A stretch of 64,000 nucleotides of DNA from UBA5018 sp044375975. GTDB taxonomy: Bacteria > Cyanobacteriota > Cyanobacteriia > PCC-6307 > Cyanobiaceae. This document shows, piece by piece, positions 1 to 8,015 of this stretch (the stretch's first letter is position 1; each line of letters starts with the position of its first letter). The stretch covers positions 25,667 to 89,666 of the forward strand of contig JBILLQ010000004.1 in NCBI GenBank assembly GCA_044375975.1, read 5' to 3'. The notes beneath the pieces are model-generated. The model saw nothing but the letters and a program-made list of their open reading frames with translations. It was not told the DNA's origin and searched no databases. Both the position numbers and the translations under genes were made by a program.

Positions 1-287
1 AGTTCCACTTTTTTCGTTAGCCATTGAGCCAGCTGACCCGCCAGCCAGCGGGCTTGCAGACGGTTGCGGGCGGGCCTGTCTGCTGCGGAACCCAGCAGCT
101 GAAGATCCGATCCTTCCAGTGGCAGCACCAGCTGGCAGCGCTTAACCGCCTGTAGCCCCAGGCGCACTTCGGCAAAGGCAAACGTGGACAGGGCAGCACT
201 CACCACTCCCACTTCCTGGCCCGAGCTGAGCAGGGGCCGCACGAGGTCGATGACCCGGTCGTTGCCGGTGTTGCGGACAAGCCTCAT
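1..287 (-). CDS. Partial gene: N-terminus of a probable PLD-domain helicase
   Basis: The gene reads leftwards out of the window, so only about 95 residues from the ATG at 287 are visible. The opening MRLVRNTGNDRVIDLVRP, then VVSAALSTFAFAEV and LVLPLEGSDLQLLGS, is the layout I associate with the phospholipase-D-like N-terminal domain of large SNF2-type helicases found in bacterial defence and repair loci. The helicase part would lie outside the window and no HKD motif is visible yet, so this is family resemblance only. The 158-bp spacer between it and rdgB is AT-richer than its surroundings and probably holds its promoter. It is not clearly part of the rdgB operon. Confidence 0.45.
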   Translation of the reverse strand, partial: MRLVRNTGNDRVIDLVRPLLSSGQEVGVVSAALSTFAFAEVRLGLQAVKRCQLVLPLEGSDLQLLGSAADRPARNRLQARWLAGQLAQWLTKKVE

Positions 288-445
288 GACGTAACCGCTA
301 CGGAAGCTTCGAGAGCGAAGAGGGCTGCGCCAGCTTAGTTGCTAAGCCCCTACAAATGAGAGTCAAGCAGTAATGTCATTTCAAATATATGAGCAATCTT
401 CTCTAGGCGTGGCGCGGATTAATCAGGTTTCAGGCGCTGAGCTAT

Positions 446-1045
446 TCACCCCAACAGCCCCTTAAGCCCCGGCGCCAGCAGCGCAAAGGCCCGGCCCCGG
501 TGGCCGAGGCGAGCCTTTAGCGCTGGTTCCATCTCGGCGTAGGTCTGGTCCGCTTCGGCCACGTAGAACACCGGGTCGTACCCGAAGCCCCCCTGGCCCC
601 GGGGGGCCTCCAGGATGCTGCCCTCGCACACCCCCTCCACCTCCAGGCGGATGACACCGCTGGGATCGGCCACCGCCAGGGCGGCGCGGAACTGGGCCCG
701 GCGATCCGCTGCCCCGGCTGGCAGGGCCGCCAGCTCCCGCAGCAGCCGGGCGATGCGATCGCTATCGCTGCTGCCGTAGCGGGCCGACAGCACTCCGGGG
801 GCTCCGCCGAGGGCGTCCACGCTCAGGCCCGAGTCGTCGGCCAGGGCCCAGCAGCCGGTGGCCTGGGCCACAGCTACGGCTTTTAGCCGGGCGTTTTCGG
901 CAAAAGTGTCGCCCGTTTCCTCCACCTCCAGGCCTGGGGGTTGCGGTTTGATCTCCAGGCCCAGATCCGCCAGCAGGGCCGCGAATTCCCGCAATTTGCC
1001 GGCATTGCCGCTGGCGATCACCAGGGGAGTTGGGGCTTTTTGCAT
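446..1045 (-). CDS. rdgB: XTP/dITP pyrophosphatase (non-canonical purine NTPase)
   Basis: This 199-residue Ham1/RdgB-family enzyme hydrolyses XTP, dITP and ITP to monophosphates and keeps deaminated purines out of DNA and RNA. Family motifs are present: the nucleotide-binding SGNAGKLREF near the N-terminus, the ADDSGLSVDALGGAPGV metal/substrate segment around residue 70, and GFGYDPVFYV near residue 150. The length is normal. The ATG at 1045 overlaps the stop of the upstream phosphoglucomutase by one base (TAATG), so the two genes are translationally coupled. A longer open frame upstream lies entirely inside that gene and is not used. Confidence 0.95.
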   Translation of the reverse strand: MQKAPTPLVIASGNAGKLREFAALLADLGLEIKPQPPGLEVEETGDTFAENARLKAVAVAQATGCWALADDSGLSVDALGGAPGVLSARYGSSDSDRIARLLRELAALPAGAADRRAQFRAALAVADPSGVIRLEVEGVCEGSILEAPRGQGGFGYDPVFYVAEADQTYAEMEPALKARLGHRGRAFALLAPGLKGLLG

Positions 1046-2514
1046 TAGATCGATTCGGCCAGTTGGCGCGCCCAGCTCAGCACCTCGTCCACCCGCTCCG
1101 GGCTTGGGGCCTCGCAGTAGAGCCTCAGCAGCGGCTCGGTGCCCGAGAAGCGCAGCATCAGCCAGTGGCTGGGACCCATACGCAGCTTGACGCCGTCGGT
1201 GCGGATCACCTGTTGCACCGCTAAGCCGGCCACCTCGCTGGGGGGGGTGGCGGCCAGCAATTGCTCCAGGCGCGAGCGGGCCGCCATGTCGGGCAGCCGC
1301 AGGTCGAGCCGGTCGTAGGCGGCGGCGCCGCCACAGCGCTGCTGCAGTTCGTCGATGCGTTCCCCCAGGGGCACGCCCCCCTCCACCAAGGCCTGGATAA
1401 GCAACAGGGCGGCAAAGGGGGCATCGCGCTCTGGCAGGTGCATGCCAAAGCCCACCCCGCCTGATTCCTCGCCTCCCACCAACACCTCGCCGGCCAGCAT
1501 CTCGGCGGCGATGTATTTGAAGCCCACCGGCATCTCCAACACCTGGCGGCCGAGGCCCTCGGCCACCAGCTGCATCAGGTCGGAGCCGCTCACGGTTTTG
1601 ATCACGCTGCCCGGCAGTTGACGGGCCCGGGCCAGGTGGTCGATGAACAGGGGCATCAGCAGTTGGGTGCTGCAAAAGCGGCCCCGCTCATCCACCGCGG
1701 CGATGCGGTCGCCATCGCCGTCGAAAACGATGCCCATCGCCGGCTTGCCGGCGGCGGTGCTGGCCCGCACCGCCTCGATCAGTTGTTGCAGGTAGGGGGC
1801 CAGCGGTTCCGGCGGGTATCCCCCAAACAATGGATCGCGGTTCGCCCGAATCTCCTGAATGGCGCCGCTGGCCACCGCCGCCTCCCCCAGCAGGGCCGGC
1901 AGCACCCCGGCGGCCGAGCCGTGCATCGGATCCACGATCACCCGCAGCCCCAGCCGCTCCAGCCCCCGGGCCAGGGCGTCGGTGTCCACCTTGGCCCGCA
2001 GGCCGGCCACATAGGCCCCCATCGCATCGAAGCGCGGCGTTTCGCCGGGGATCGGCACGGTGATGCCACCGGCCGCCAGCCTGGTTTCCACCCGCTTGGT
2101 GAAGTCTCCCTCCACCGACCCCCCGAAGGGTCCCTTGATCTTCAGACCCAACCATTCCGGCGGGTTGTGGCTGGCGGTGATCACCAGGGCTCCGAGGGCG
2201 CCGCGCTCCACCACCGCCCAGCTGGAGGCGGGGGTGGGGGTGGCACTGTCCGCCAGCAGCGGCTCCAGATCGGCGCCGCGCACGGCCGCCGCGATCGCCG
2301 CCGCCAGTTCGGGGGCCAGGAAGCGGCGGTCGTAGCCGATCACCACCTCGCGGCTATCTAGACCGGCGGGGGCGGAGGCGGCCAGTTCCCTGGCGGCGGC
2401 GGCGGCCACCGGCAGCAGCCGCTCCACGGTGATGTCCACGCCGAGGATGCCCCGCCAGCCATCGGTGCCAAAGACGATCGGCGCGGCCTCCAGGGGCAGG
2501 GGGGCAGAGGCCAT
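1045..2514 (-). CDS. Phosphoglucomutase/phosphomannomutase family enzyme
   Basis: This 489-residue alpha-D-phosphohexomutase interconverts hexose 1- and 6-phosphates, linking the Calvin cycle to glycogen, sucrose and envelope sugars. All four domain signatures are present: GTDGWRGILG near the N-terminus, the phosphoserine loop ITASHNPPEW, the metal-binding loop FDGDGDRIAAVD, the sugar loop GGEESGGVGFGMHLPERD and the phosphate-binding FSGTEPLLRLY. The start MASAPLP at 2514 was chosen because it lies just before the conserved GTDGWRG. The 147 bp extending the frame further upstream read as low-complexity and overlap the divergent nuclease gene. It is co-transcribed with rdgB (TAATG overlap). 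Substrate preference cannot be read from the sequence. Confidence 0.93.
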   Translation of the reverse strand: MASAPLPLEAAPIVFGTDGWRGILGVDITVERLLPVAAAAARELAASAPAGLDSREVVIGYDRRFLAPELAAAIAAAVRGADLEPLLADSATPTPASSWAVVERGALGALVITASHNPPEWLGLKIKGPFGGSVEGDFTKRVETRLAAGGITVPIPGETPRFDAMGAYVAGLRAKVDTDALARGLERLGLRVIVDPMHGSAAGVLPALLGEAAVASGAIQEIRANRDPLFGGYPPEPLAPYLQQLIEAVRASTAAGKPAMGIVFDGDGDRIAAVDERGRFCSTQLLMPLFIDHLARARQLPGSVIKTVSGSDLMQLVAEGLGRQVLEMPVGFKYIAAEMLAGEVLVGGEESGGVGFGMHLPERDAPFAALLLIQALVEGGVPLGERIDELQQRCGGAAAYDRLDLRLPDMAARSRLEQLLAATPPSEVAGLAVQQVIRTDGVKLRMGPSHWLMLRFSGTEPLLRLYCEAPSPERVDEVLSWARQLAESI

Positions 2515-2620
2515 CGGCTGGGGGTGGGCGAATGGCCTGTTCGTAGCAGCTGGCGCGGGGTGTGGGGAAGGGGGGAGTGCCGGCCTGGTGGCAGACCACC
2601 GACTCCCTAGCCTGATCGCC

Positions 2621-4129
2621 ATGGCTGATGAGCGGGCTACGCGGGCTGACGAGCGGGCCACCGGGGCTCACGAGCTGATCACGGACCGGCTGTTGCGCAG
2701 TTGGCTGCGCTGCAAGCGCCGCGCCTGGCTCGACCGCCACTCCGATCCCAGCGCCCGCACCTGGAGCGCCCACCGGGCTCTCACCCTCCAGGACCAACTG
2801 CGCTGTTTTCAGCAGCTGCTGCCCGATAAGCCAGGCCACGGCGAAGCCGCCGCCCAAGCTGCCGCCCCTTCCCTGGTGGGCCTGCGCCTGCGGGGCCAGG
2901 GGCCGGCTGGCCTGGCCCTGGAGGCCCATCCAGCCCTGCTGGAGCGGGTGGAGGGACCCAGCCGCTGGGGTGCCCACGCCTACAGGCCCGTTTTGGGGCG
3001 CCAGGGTCGCAACCTCACCCGCGAGCATCGATTGCTGTTGGCCTTCTGGGGCCGCCTGTTGGCGGAGCATCAGCAGGCCCCGGTGCCCCATGCATTGGTG
3101 GTGGCCCTCGACGCCGGAGTGTTGCAGCGCGAACGCCTGGCCCTTGGCGATTCCCTGCAGCACCAGCTGGGGGAGGCGTTGCCACGGCTGGCGGATGATC
3201 TGCAGCGCTCCAGCCCGCCGCCGCTGCTGGCCGACCGCAAAAAATGTGTGCTCTGTAGCTGGCGGGCCCTTTGCGATGGCGAGGCCGCGGCGGTTGGCCA
3301 CCTCGGCGAGGTGAGCGGCATCGGCGGCAAGCGCCGGGAGATGTTGCTGGAGGTGGGTATCGAGACCCTGCCCCAGCTGGCCGCCACCGACCCGGCCTGG
3401 TTGGCGGAGGCCCTGGCGGTGCATGGCGAGCAGCACCGCGAGATCGCCGGCCAATTGGTGGCCCAGGCGCTGGTGCAGGCCGCCGGCGAACCCGAACAGC
3501 TGCAGCCCTTGGATCGGCCCCTGCCGGAGTTGCTGGGGGCCCCGGGGGTGTTGCTCTACGACATCGAGTCGGATCCCGATGCCCGGGACGACTTTTTGCA
3601 TGGCTTCGTGGTGCTGCCTAGAAACCCCGATGGCGGTTGGCCCCCTCAGCCATCGCTGGAGCTCTCGGCCCGCTGGCGCTACCTGCCGCTGCTGGCCCTC
3701 CAGGAGCACGGCGAGCGGCGGCTGTGGCGGCGCCTGCGGGCCCTGCTGGCCCGCTACCCCGATTGGCCGCTGCTCCACTACGGCGAAACAGAAGCGATCG
3801 CCCTGCTGCGCCTGGCCAGGCGCATGGGGGCGAGCGAGGCGGAAACGGAGGCCCTGCGGGCCCGGTTGCTGGATGTCCATGCCCGCCTGCGCCGGGCCTG
3901 GCGCCTGCCGGTGAACAGCTACGGCCTCAAGGCGGTGGCTAGCTGGGTGGGATTTCGCTGGAGTCAGCCCGGCGTCGATGGGGCCCGCTGCCTGCTCTGG
4001 TGGCGCCAGTGGCGCCACTGGCGTCGCGATGGCGGCCAGGCAACGCTGCGGCGGATTTTTACTTACAACCGCGACGACAACTTGGCCACCTGGGCCGTGA
4101 CCCGTTGGCTGCTCGATCGGCAAACCTGA
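2621..4129 (+). CDS. TM0106-type RecB-like nuclease with RNase H-fold C-terminus
   Basis: The 502-residue protein has two parts. The N-terminal half begins LITDRLLRSWLRCKRRAWLD and later has CVLCSWRALC. Together these give the one-plus-three cysteine pattern of the Fe-S cluster in Cas4/RecB-like PD-(D/E)XK nucleases. A helix-hairpin-helix-like GEVSGIGGKRREMLLEVGI follows. The C-terminal half opens with LLYDIESDP, the acidic motif of the RNase_H_2 (DEDD-type) domain. This matches the stand-alone TM0106 RecB-like family common in cyanobacteria, whose role is unknown but presumed to be DNA processing. The start ATG at 2621 is 106 bp from the divergent phosphomutase start. There is no CRISPR locus nearby, so a Cas4 role is not supported. 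Confidence 0.8.
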   Translation: MADERATRADERATGAHELITDRLLRSWLRCKRRAWLDRHSDPSARTWSAHRALTLQDQLRCFQQLLPDKPGHGEAAAQAAAPSLVGLRLRGQGPAGLALEAHPALLERVEGPSRWGAHAYRPVLGRQGRNLTREHRLLLAFWGRLLAEHQQAPVPHALVVALDAGVLQRERLALGDSLQHQLGEALPRLADDLQRSSPPPLLADRKKCVLCSWRALCDGEAAAVGHLGEVSGIGGKRREMLLEVGIETLPQLAATDPAWLAEALAVHGEQHREIAGQLVAQALVQAAGEPEQLQPLDRPLPELLGAPGVLLYDIESDPDARDDFLHGFVVLPRNPDGGWPPQPSLELSARWRYLPLLALQEHGERRLWRRLRALLARYPDWPLLHYGETEAIALLRLARRMGASEAETEALRARLLDVHARLRRAWRLPVNSYGLKAVASWVGFRWSQPGVDGARCLLWWRQWRHWRRDGGQATLRRIFTYNRDDNLATWAVTRWLLDRQT

Positions 4130-4225
4130 TCGGCCTGAGTGGGGCTCGCCTGGCTTTGCTTTGCTCCGCCAGCCTCGTGGATGCCCGGCTTGGTCCCGCC
4201 TGGTTTTGCGATGCCAGCAGCTGGC

Positions 4226-5179
4226 TCAGATGCGGCCGCCGGCCCCCTGGGGTGGCGGCACAAAGGCTGGGGGCGTAGAGATCGTCAACTGGGCGGCACC
4301 AGCCCAAAGCTCTGGCTGGTCAAGGGCGACACGACGCACCAGGGCCAAGCCCTCGGCGCCAGCGGCGGTGGCCAGGCAGGAGCAGATCGCGCCGGCCCGC
4401 TGGCCATCGGCCGTGGTGATGCTGGCGCCACGCTCTGGCATGGGGGCTGGCGCGGCTGGGTTTGGCTGCCAGCACCAATGGCGCAGCTGCTGCTTGACGC
4501 CGTCATAGGTGGCCAGCTTGGCCAGGGTTTCCTGGCCCACGTAACAGCCCTTGTTGAGGCTCACCCAGCCGGCCAGACCCAGCTCAAATGGATTGGTGTC
4601 GTCGTTGATCTCCTCGGGCTGGCTGGGAAATCCGCTACGGATGCGCTGCAGTTCGATTGCCTCCCCAGATAGCTGCGGCAGCTGCGCCAGCCAGTCGGGC
4701 AGCTGCTCCTGGCCCCGCAGCAGCAGGGCCGGCTGGTCTGCTCCGGCCCCTAGATCCACGCCGGGCCGCAGTAATTCACCCCCCTGGCCCCCCTGGGAAG
4801 TGGCCGCCTCACCACTCCCTGCGGCCGCTTCGCCATCCGGGGGGCTCGCCCCCAGCCAGCGCACCAGCAGCGCCGGCTCGGGTGGACCCAGCGTCACCTG
4901 ATCGGCGGGGAACAGCACCCGATCCAGCCCTTGCCGGATGGCTTGGCCATCGCCAGCTAGCACCAGCAGGTCGGCGGCCCGCTGCCGCACCAGCACCAGC
5001 GCCAGGCCGCGCATGCGGGCGGTGGGGCTGGTCAGCGCTGTGGCCAGCGTTTGGCCAGGGCTGGCCAGGGCTAACGCCTGACTGCTCTGACCATGCAAAA
5101 AGCGCAGCACGTCGGCTCCCTCCAGCCGGATCAGGCTCACCGGGGTGCTCCAGCGGCAGGGGCTGAGGGGTTGGCTCAT
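4226..5179 (-). CDS. ygfZ: YgfZ/GcvT-like folate-binding Fe-S cluster protein
   Basis: This 317-residue member of the aminomethyltransferase-fold family includes the hallmark KGCYVGQE at about residue 213. In E. coli YgfZ the cysteine of this motif supports tetrahydrofolate-dependent maintenance of Fe-S enzymes. The N-terminal SLIRLEGADVLRFLHGQSSQ is the usual first strand-helix of the family. A low-complexity insertion rich in Gly, Ala and Ser sits around residues 115-145. The convergent upstream neighbour is the TM0106 nuclease, and pyrE lies upstream on the same strand. The ATG at 5179 gives a normal length. Confidence 0.88.
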   Translation of the reverse strand: MSQPLSPCRWSTPVSLIRLEGADVLRFLHGQSSQALALASPGQTLATALTSPTARMRGLALVLVRQRAADLLVLAGDGQAIRQGLDRVLFPADQVTLGPPEPALLVRWLGASPPDGEAAAGSGEAATSQGGQGGELLRPGVDLGAGADQPALLLRGQEQLPDWLAQLPQLSGEAIELQRIRSGFPSQPEEINDDTNPFELGLAGWVSLNKGCYVGQETLAKLATYDGVKQQLRHWCWQPNPAAPAPMPERGASITTADGQRAGAICSCLATAAGAEGLALVRRVALDQPELWAGAAQLTISTPPAFVPPPQGAGGRI

Positions 5180-5377
5180 CGGTGGCGGTTGGGGGAGGAA
5201 GGTGTAGGCGGCGGGGCAGGGGCCAGCGGGGGGCAGCTGCCCAACGCGGGCTGTTGCCCAACCAAAAAGTGCCAGCGTGGCTGGCTGGGCCCCAGCCTCA
5301 GTCCTTATCGGTAGGTGCCGGTGGGCGCCAGCTCGCTGAATAGCTCGGGGCCAGTGGGCTTCTGGGGATCGAGCCGC

Positions 5378-5980
5378 TCAGTCTCTAGGCCGCTGGCCAG
5401 CCGCCATGGCGGCCACCTCTTCCAGCAGGTAGAGGCTGCGCAGTTCGAGTTGGGCGGCTTGCAGCGCCTCCAGGCCGCCCTCCTGGCGATCCACGATCGT
5501 CACCACCCGCTCCACCAGATAGCCCGCCTGGCGCAACTGCTCCACCGCCTGCAGCGAGGAGCCACCGCTGGTCACCACGTCCTCCAGCACGGTGATGCGG
5601 CTGCCGGCCGCCGGCAGTGGACCCTCCAACCAGGCCCCAGTGCCATGGCCCTTGGCCTGTTTACGCACGATCAGGGCATCGAGCTGGCGGCCATCGAGAG
5701 CGGCCCGCATCGCCACGGCACTCACCAGCGGATCGGCCCCCAGGGTGAGGCCGGCCACCGCCACCGCCTCCGCCTCCACCTGGTCCAGCATCAGCCTCCC
5801 CAGCAGCGCCAGCCCCACGCCGCTAAGACTCACGGGTTTGCAGTTCACGTAGTGATGGCTGCTGCGGCCGGAGGCCAGGGTGAACTGCCCGTGTCGATAG
5901 GCATGGGCGGCCAGCAGCTGCAGCAGGCTTTCGCCCATGGCGCCAGCGGCGCCGGGCAGGCTGATCGCGGAGAGAGACAC
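5378..5980 (-). CDS. pyrE: Orotate phosphoribosyltransferase
   Basis: This 200-residue enzyme of pyrimidine synthesis transfers the ribose-phosphate of PRPP to orotate, giving OMP. The PRPP-binding signature TVLEDVVTSGGSS is present near residue 130, and the flexible catalytic loop IVRKQAKGHGTG lies just before it. The N-terminal FTLASGRSSHHYVNCKPVSL is typical of PyrE. The ATG at 5980 is preceded by an AT-rich stretch. After the stop at 5378 the next reading frame stays open to 5305 with protein-like composition (see findings). Confidence 0.95.
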   Translation of the reverse strand: MSLSAISLPGAAGAMGESLLQLLAAHAYRHGQFTLASGRSSHHYVNCKPVSLSGVGLALLGRLMLDQVEAEAVAVAGLTLGADPLVSAVAMRAALDGRQLDALIVRKQAKGHGTGAWLEGPLPAAGSRITVLEDVVTSGGSSLQAVEQLRQAGYLVERVVTIVDRQEGGLEALQAAQLELRSLYLLEEVAAMAAGQRPRD

Positions 5981-6080
5981 GCTGAATTGGCACTAAATAG
6001 CCAGTTTGGGCTGGTGCGGTGCGGCTGAACTGCCTACGGTTCAGCCAACATCCTTTTGTAGCCGCTCTCGGGTAGCAGTC

Positions 6081-6710
6081 ATGGCCAGAGACTCCCATAG
6101 CCGCCGGCCCATCCGGGGCCTGTTTGCCGCCGGTCAGCCGATCGCCTGGGCCCTGGCGCTGCTGCTGCCCGCCCCGCTGATCGGCTGGTCCACGGCGGTC
6201 CAAGCCCAGTCGGTGGTGGCGGGTACACCGGTGGTCTGCACCACCAGCTGGGAGGCCCCGCCAGCTCTGCCCAGGAGCGGCTTTAGCCGGGGCTCTCAGC
6301 TGCCGCCACCGGTGTTGATCAGCCGCTGTCAGCGCGGCCAGAACATCCCTGAGCTGATGGAGCGGCGGATGATGACCCACACAGCCCCCTACGCCCCTGG
6401 CGTCTCCCTGGGCCACCAGGTCACCGATCTCTTCGGTATTGCCATGGGCGGCTTGGATGGCGCCAATTTCATGGGCCTGGGCTTCCCAGACCAAACCATC
6501 GTCTGGGATGGCACGGCCGTGGAAAACACCTACCGGGCCTTGCTGGAGGAGCAGAGCCAGCCCTTGGCCTGGCGCACGGCCGATGTGTCCAGCGGTTTTT
6601 CCAGCAACCTCTCCGCTGGCCCTGGTGGGGAGCTCAGCTCCTCGGAGCAAATGGTGCCCTGGCAAAATCCTCCTGTGCGCCGCGGGGCCACCGTCAGGGG
6701 GCTCTGGTAG
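6081..6710 (+). CDS. Exported protein of unknown function
   Basis: This 209-residue protein has a signal peptide: basic MARDSHSRRPIRG, a hydrophobic stretch AWALALLLPAPLIGW, then a probable cleavage after AVQAQ. The mature part has paired cysteines (VVCTTSWEAPP and ISRCQRGQN), a glycine-rich HQVTDLFGIAMGG segment and a proline-rich tail ending VRGLW. I recognise it only as the kind of secreted protein restricted to picocyanobacteria, with no known domain. It is divergent from pyrE and lies just upstream of a tRNA gene. The start ATG at 6081 was chosen because the signal peptide begins there. Confidence 0.7.
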   Translation: MARDSHSRRPIRGLFAAGQPIAWALALLLPAPLIGWSTAVQAQSVVAGTPVVCTTSWEAPPALPRSGFSRGSQLPPPVLISRCQRGQNIPELMERRMMTHTAPYAPGVSLGHQVTDLFGIAMGGLDGANFMGLGFPDQTIVWDGTAVENTYRALLEEQSQPLAWRTADVSSGFSSNLSAGPGGELSSSEQMVPWQNPPVRRGATVRGLW

Positions 6711-6761
6711 GCCAGGCTGGCTGCCAATCCAGGGGCTCTCGCCGCCTGGATCGGCCAACCC

Positions 6762-6834
6762 GGGGGCTTAGCTATCTGGTGAAAGCACCCGACTCATAAT
6801 CGGAGTCAGGCGGGTTCGATCCCCGCAGCCCCCA
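6762..6834 (+). tRNA. tRNA with CAU anticodon (tRNA-Ile2 or elongator tRNA-Met)
   Basis: The 73-nt cloverleaf has a perfect seven-pair acceptor stem (GGGGGCT with AGCCCCC), discriminator A and a canonical GGTTCGATCC T-loop. The anticodon loop CTCATAA gives anticodon CAU. The CCA end is not encoded. The stem around the anticodon (CCCGA/TCGG) resembles plastid trnI-CAU more than plastid elongator trnM, so it may be the lysidine-modified tRNA-Ile that reads AUA, but elongator Met cannot be excluded. It is not the initiator: the three G-C pairs typical of initiator anticodon stems are absent. Confidence 0.93.
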
Positions 6835-6964
6835 TTCCCGCCAGAGCTTTGCGGACAAATCCCCGCTGGCCTTCCCCGCTGGATCAGCCCGCTGGCCTTC
6901 TCCACCGGTCTAGGCATGTTCGCGGCTTGATCACTGATAATCGACGCACCTGAATCCCCGAGCC

Positions 6965-7957
6965 ATGAACCCGGTGCGTGTGGGTGTCATTGGCATCGGC
7001 AACATGGGCTGGCATCACGCCAGGGTGTTGAGCCTGCTGCGGGACGCGGAGCTGGTGGGGGTGGCCGATCCCGACCAGTCCCGCGGCCAGTTGGCCAATG
7101 CCCAGTTCGGCTGCCGCTGGTTCGCCGACTACGCCGACATGCTGCCTGAGGTGGAGGCTGTCTGCATCGCCGTACCCACCCTGTTGCACCACCGCGTGGG
7201 CATTGAATGCCTCCAGGCCGGCTTGCATGTGTTGATCGAGAAGCCGATTGCCGCCAGCCAGGAGGAGGCCGCCGATTTGATCCGGGCCGCCGATCAGGCT
7301 CGCCGGCTGCTGCAGGTGGGCCATATCGAGCGGTTCAATCCAGCCTTTCGCGAGTTGGTGAAGGTGCTGGCTGGCGAGCAGGTGGTGGTGTTGGAAGCCC
7401 GCCGCCACAGCCCCAATGCCGATCGCGCCAATGACGTGTCGGTGGTCTTCGACTTGATGATCCACGACATTGACCTGGTGCTGGAGCTGGCGGCTGCGCC
7501 CGTGGTGCGCCTGGCGGCGGCCGGAGGCTGCAGTGCCGACGGGCCGATCGACTATGTAAATGCCACCTTGGCCTTTGAGAACGGCGTGGTGGCTAGCCTC
7601 ACCGCCAGCAAGATGGCGCACCGCAAGATTCGCAACCTCAGTGCCCACTGCCGCGGCAGTCTTGTGGAGACCGATTTCCTCAATCGCAATCTGCTGATAC
7701 ACCGGCGTGCCCGCGAATCGGTGAGTGCCGATCACGGCGAATTGGTATATCGCACCGATGGTTTCACCGAGGAGGTGAGTACCACTTCGATTGAGCCCCT
7801 CTATGCCGAGCTGGAACACTTCCTGCGCTGTGTGCGCGGCGATGAAAAGCCAGCCGTGGATGGCTTGCAGGCCTCCAGGGCCCTGCAACTGGCCGATTTG
7901 ATTGAACAGTGCGTTAAACAGCCCAGCCTTTGCATGACCCTGGACCAGCCGATCTGA
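6965..7957 (+). CDS. Gfo/Idh/MocA-family NAD(P)-dependent oxidoreductase
   Basis: This 330-residue protein has an N-terminal Rossmann domain (VRVGVIGIGNMGWHHARVL, GxGxxG) and the family EKP motif (VLIEKPIAAS) near residue 95. The C-terminal alpha/beta domain contains the conserved acidic-His segment MIHDIDLVLELA. Members oxidise or reduce sugars and sugar nucleotides; the substrate is not predictable here. The ATG at 6965 directly precedes the Rossmann strand. The gene stands alone between a tRNA and the convergent GH15 gene, so context does not point to a pathway. Confidence 0.88.
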   Translation: MNPVRVGVIGIGNMGWHHARVLSLLRDAELVGVADPDQSRGQLANAQFGCRWFADYADMLPEVEAVCIAVPTLLHHRVGIECLQAGLHVLIEKPIAASQEEAADLIRAADQARRLLQVGHIERFNPAFRELVKVLAGEQVVVLEARRHSPNADRANDVSVVFDLMIHDIDLVLELAAAPVVRLAAAGGCSADGPIDYVNATLAFENGVVASLTASKMAHRKIRNLSAHCRGSLVETDFLNRNLLIHRRARESVSADHGELVYRTDGFTEEVSTTSIEPLYAELEHFLRCVRGDEKPAVDGLQASRALQLADLIEQCVKQPSLCMTLDQPI

Positions 7958-8015
7958 GGCCAGTGCGGTTTGGCCTGGCGATTATTTAGCTGGCATGAAT
8001 ACTCAGCTGGATAGC

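Noticed and set aside
2354..4123. Long open frame opposite the TM0106 nuclease gene (589 codons, minus strand)
   Set aside because: It is the Gln/Gly/Pro-rich mirror of a GC-rich gene with no domain, while the plus-strand frame has clear nuclease motifs.
2621..4129. Cas4 identity for the TM0106 nuclease
   Set aside because: The Fe-S cysteines are shared with the wider RecB-like family, the C-terminal RNase H-like half is foreign to Cas4, and there is no CRISPR array.
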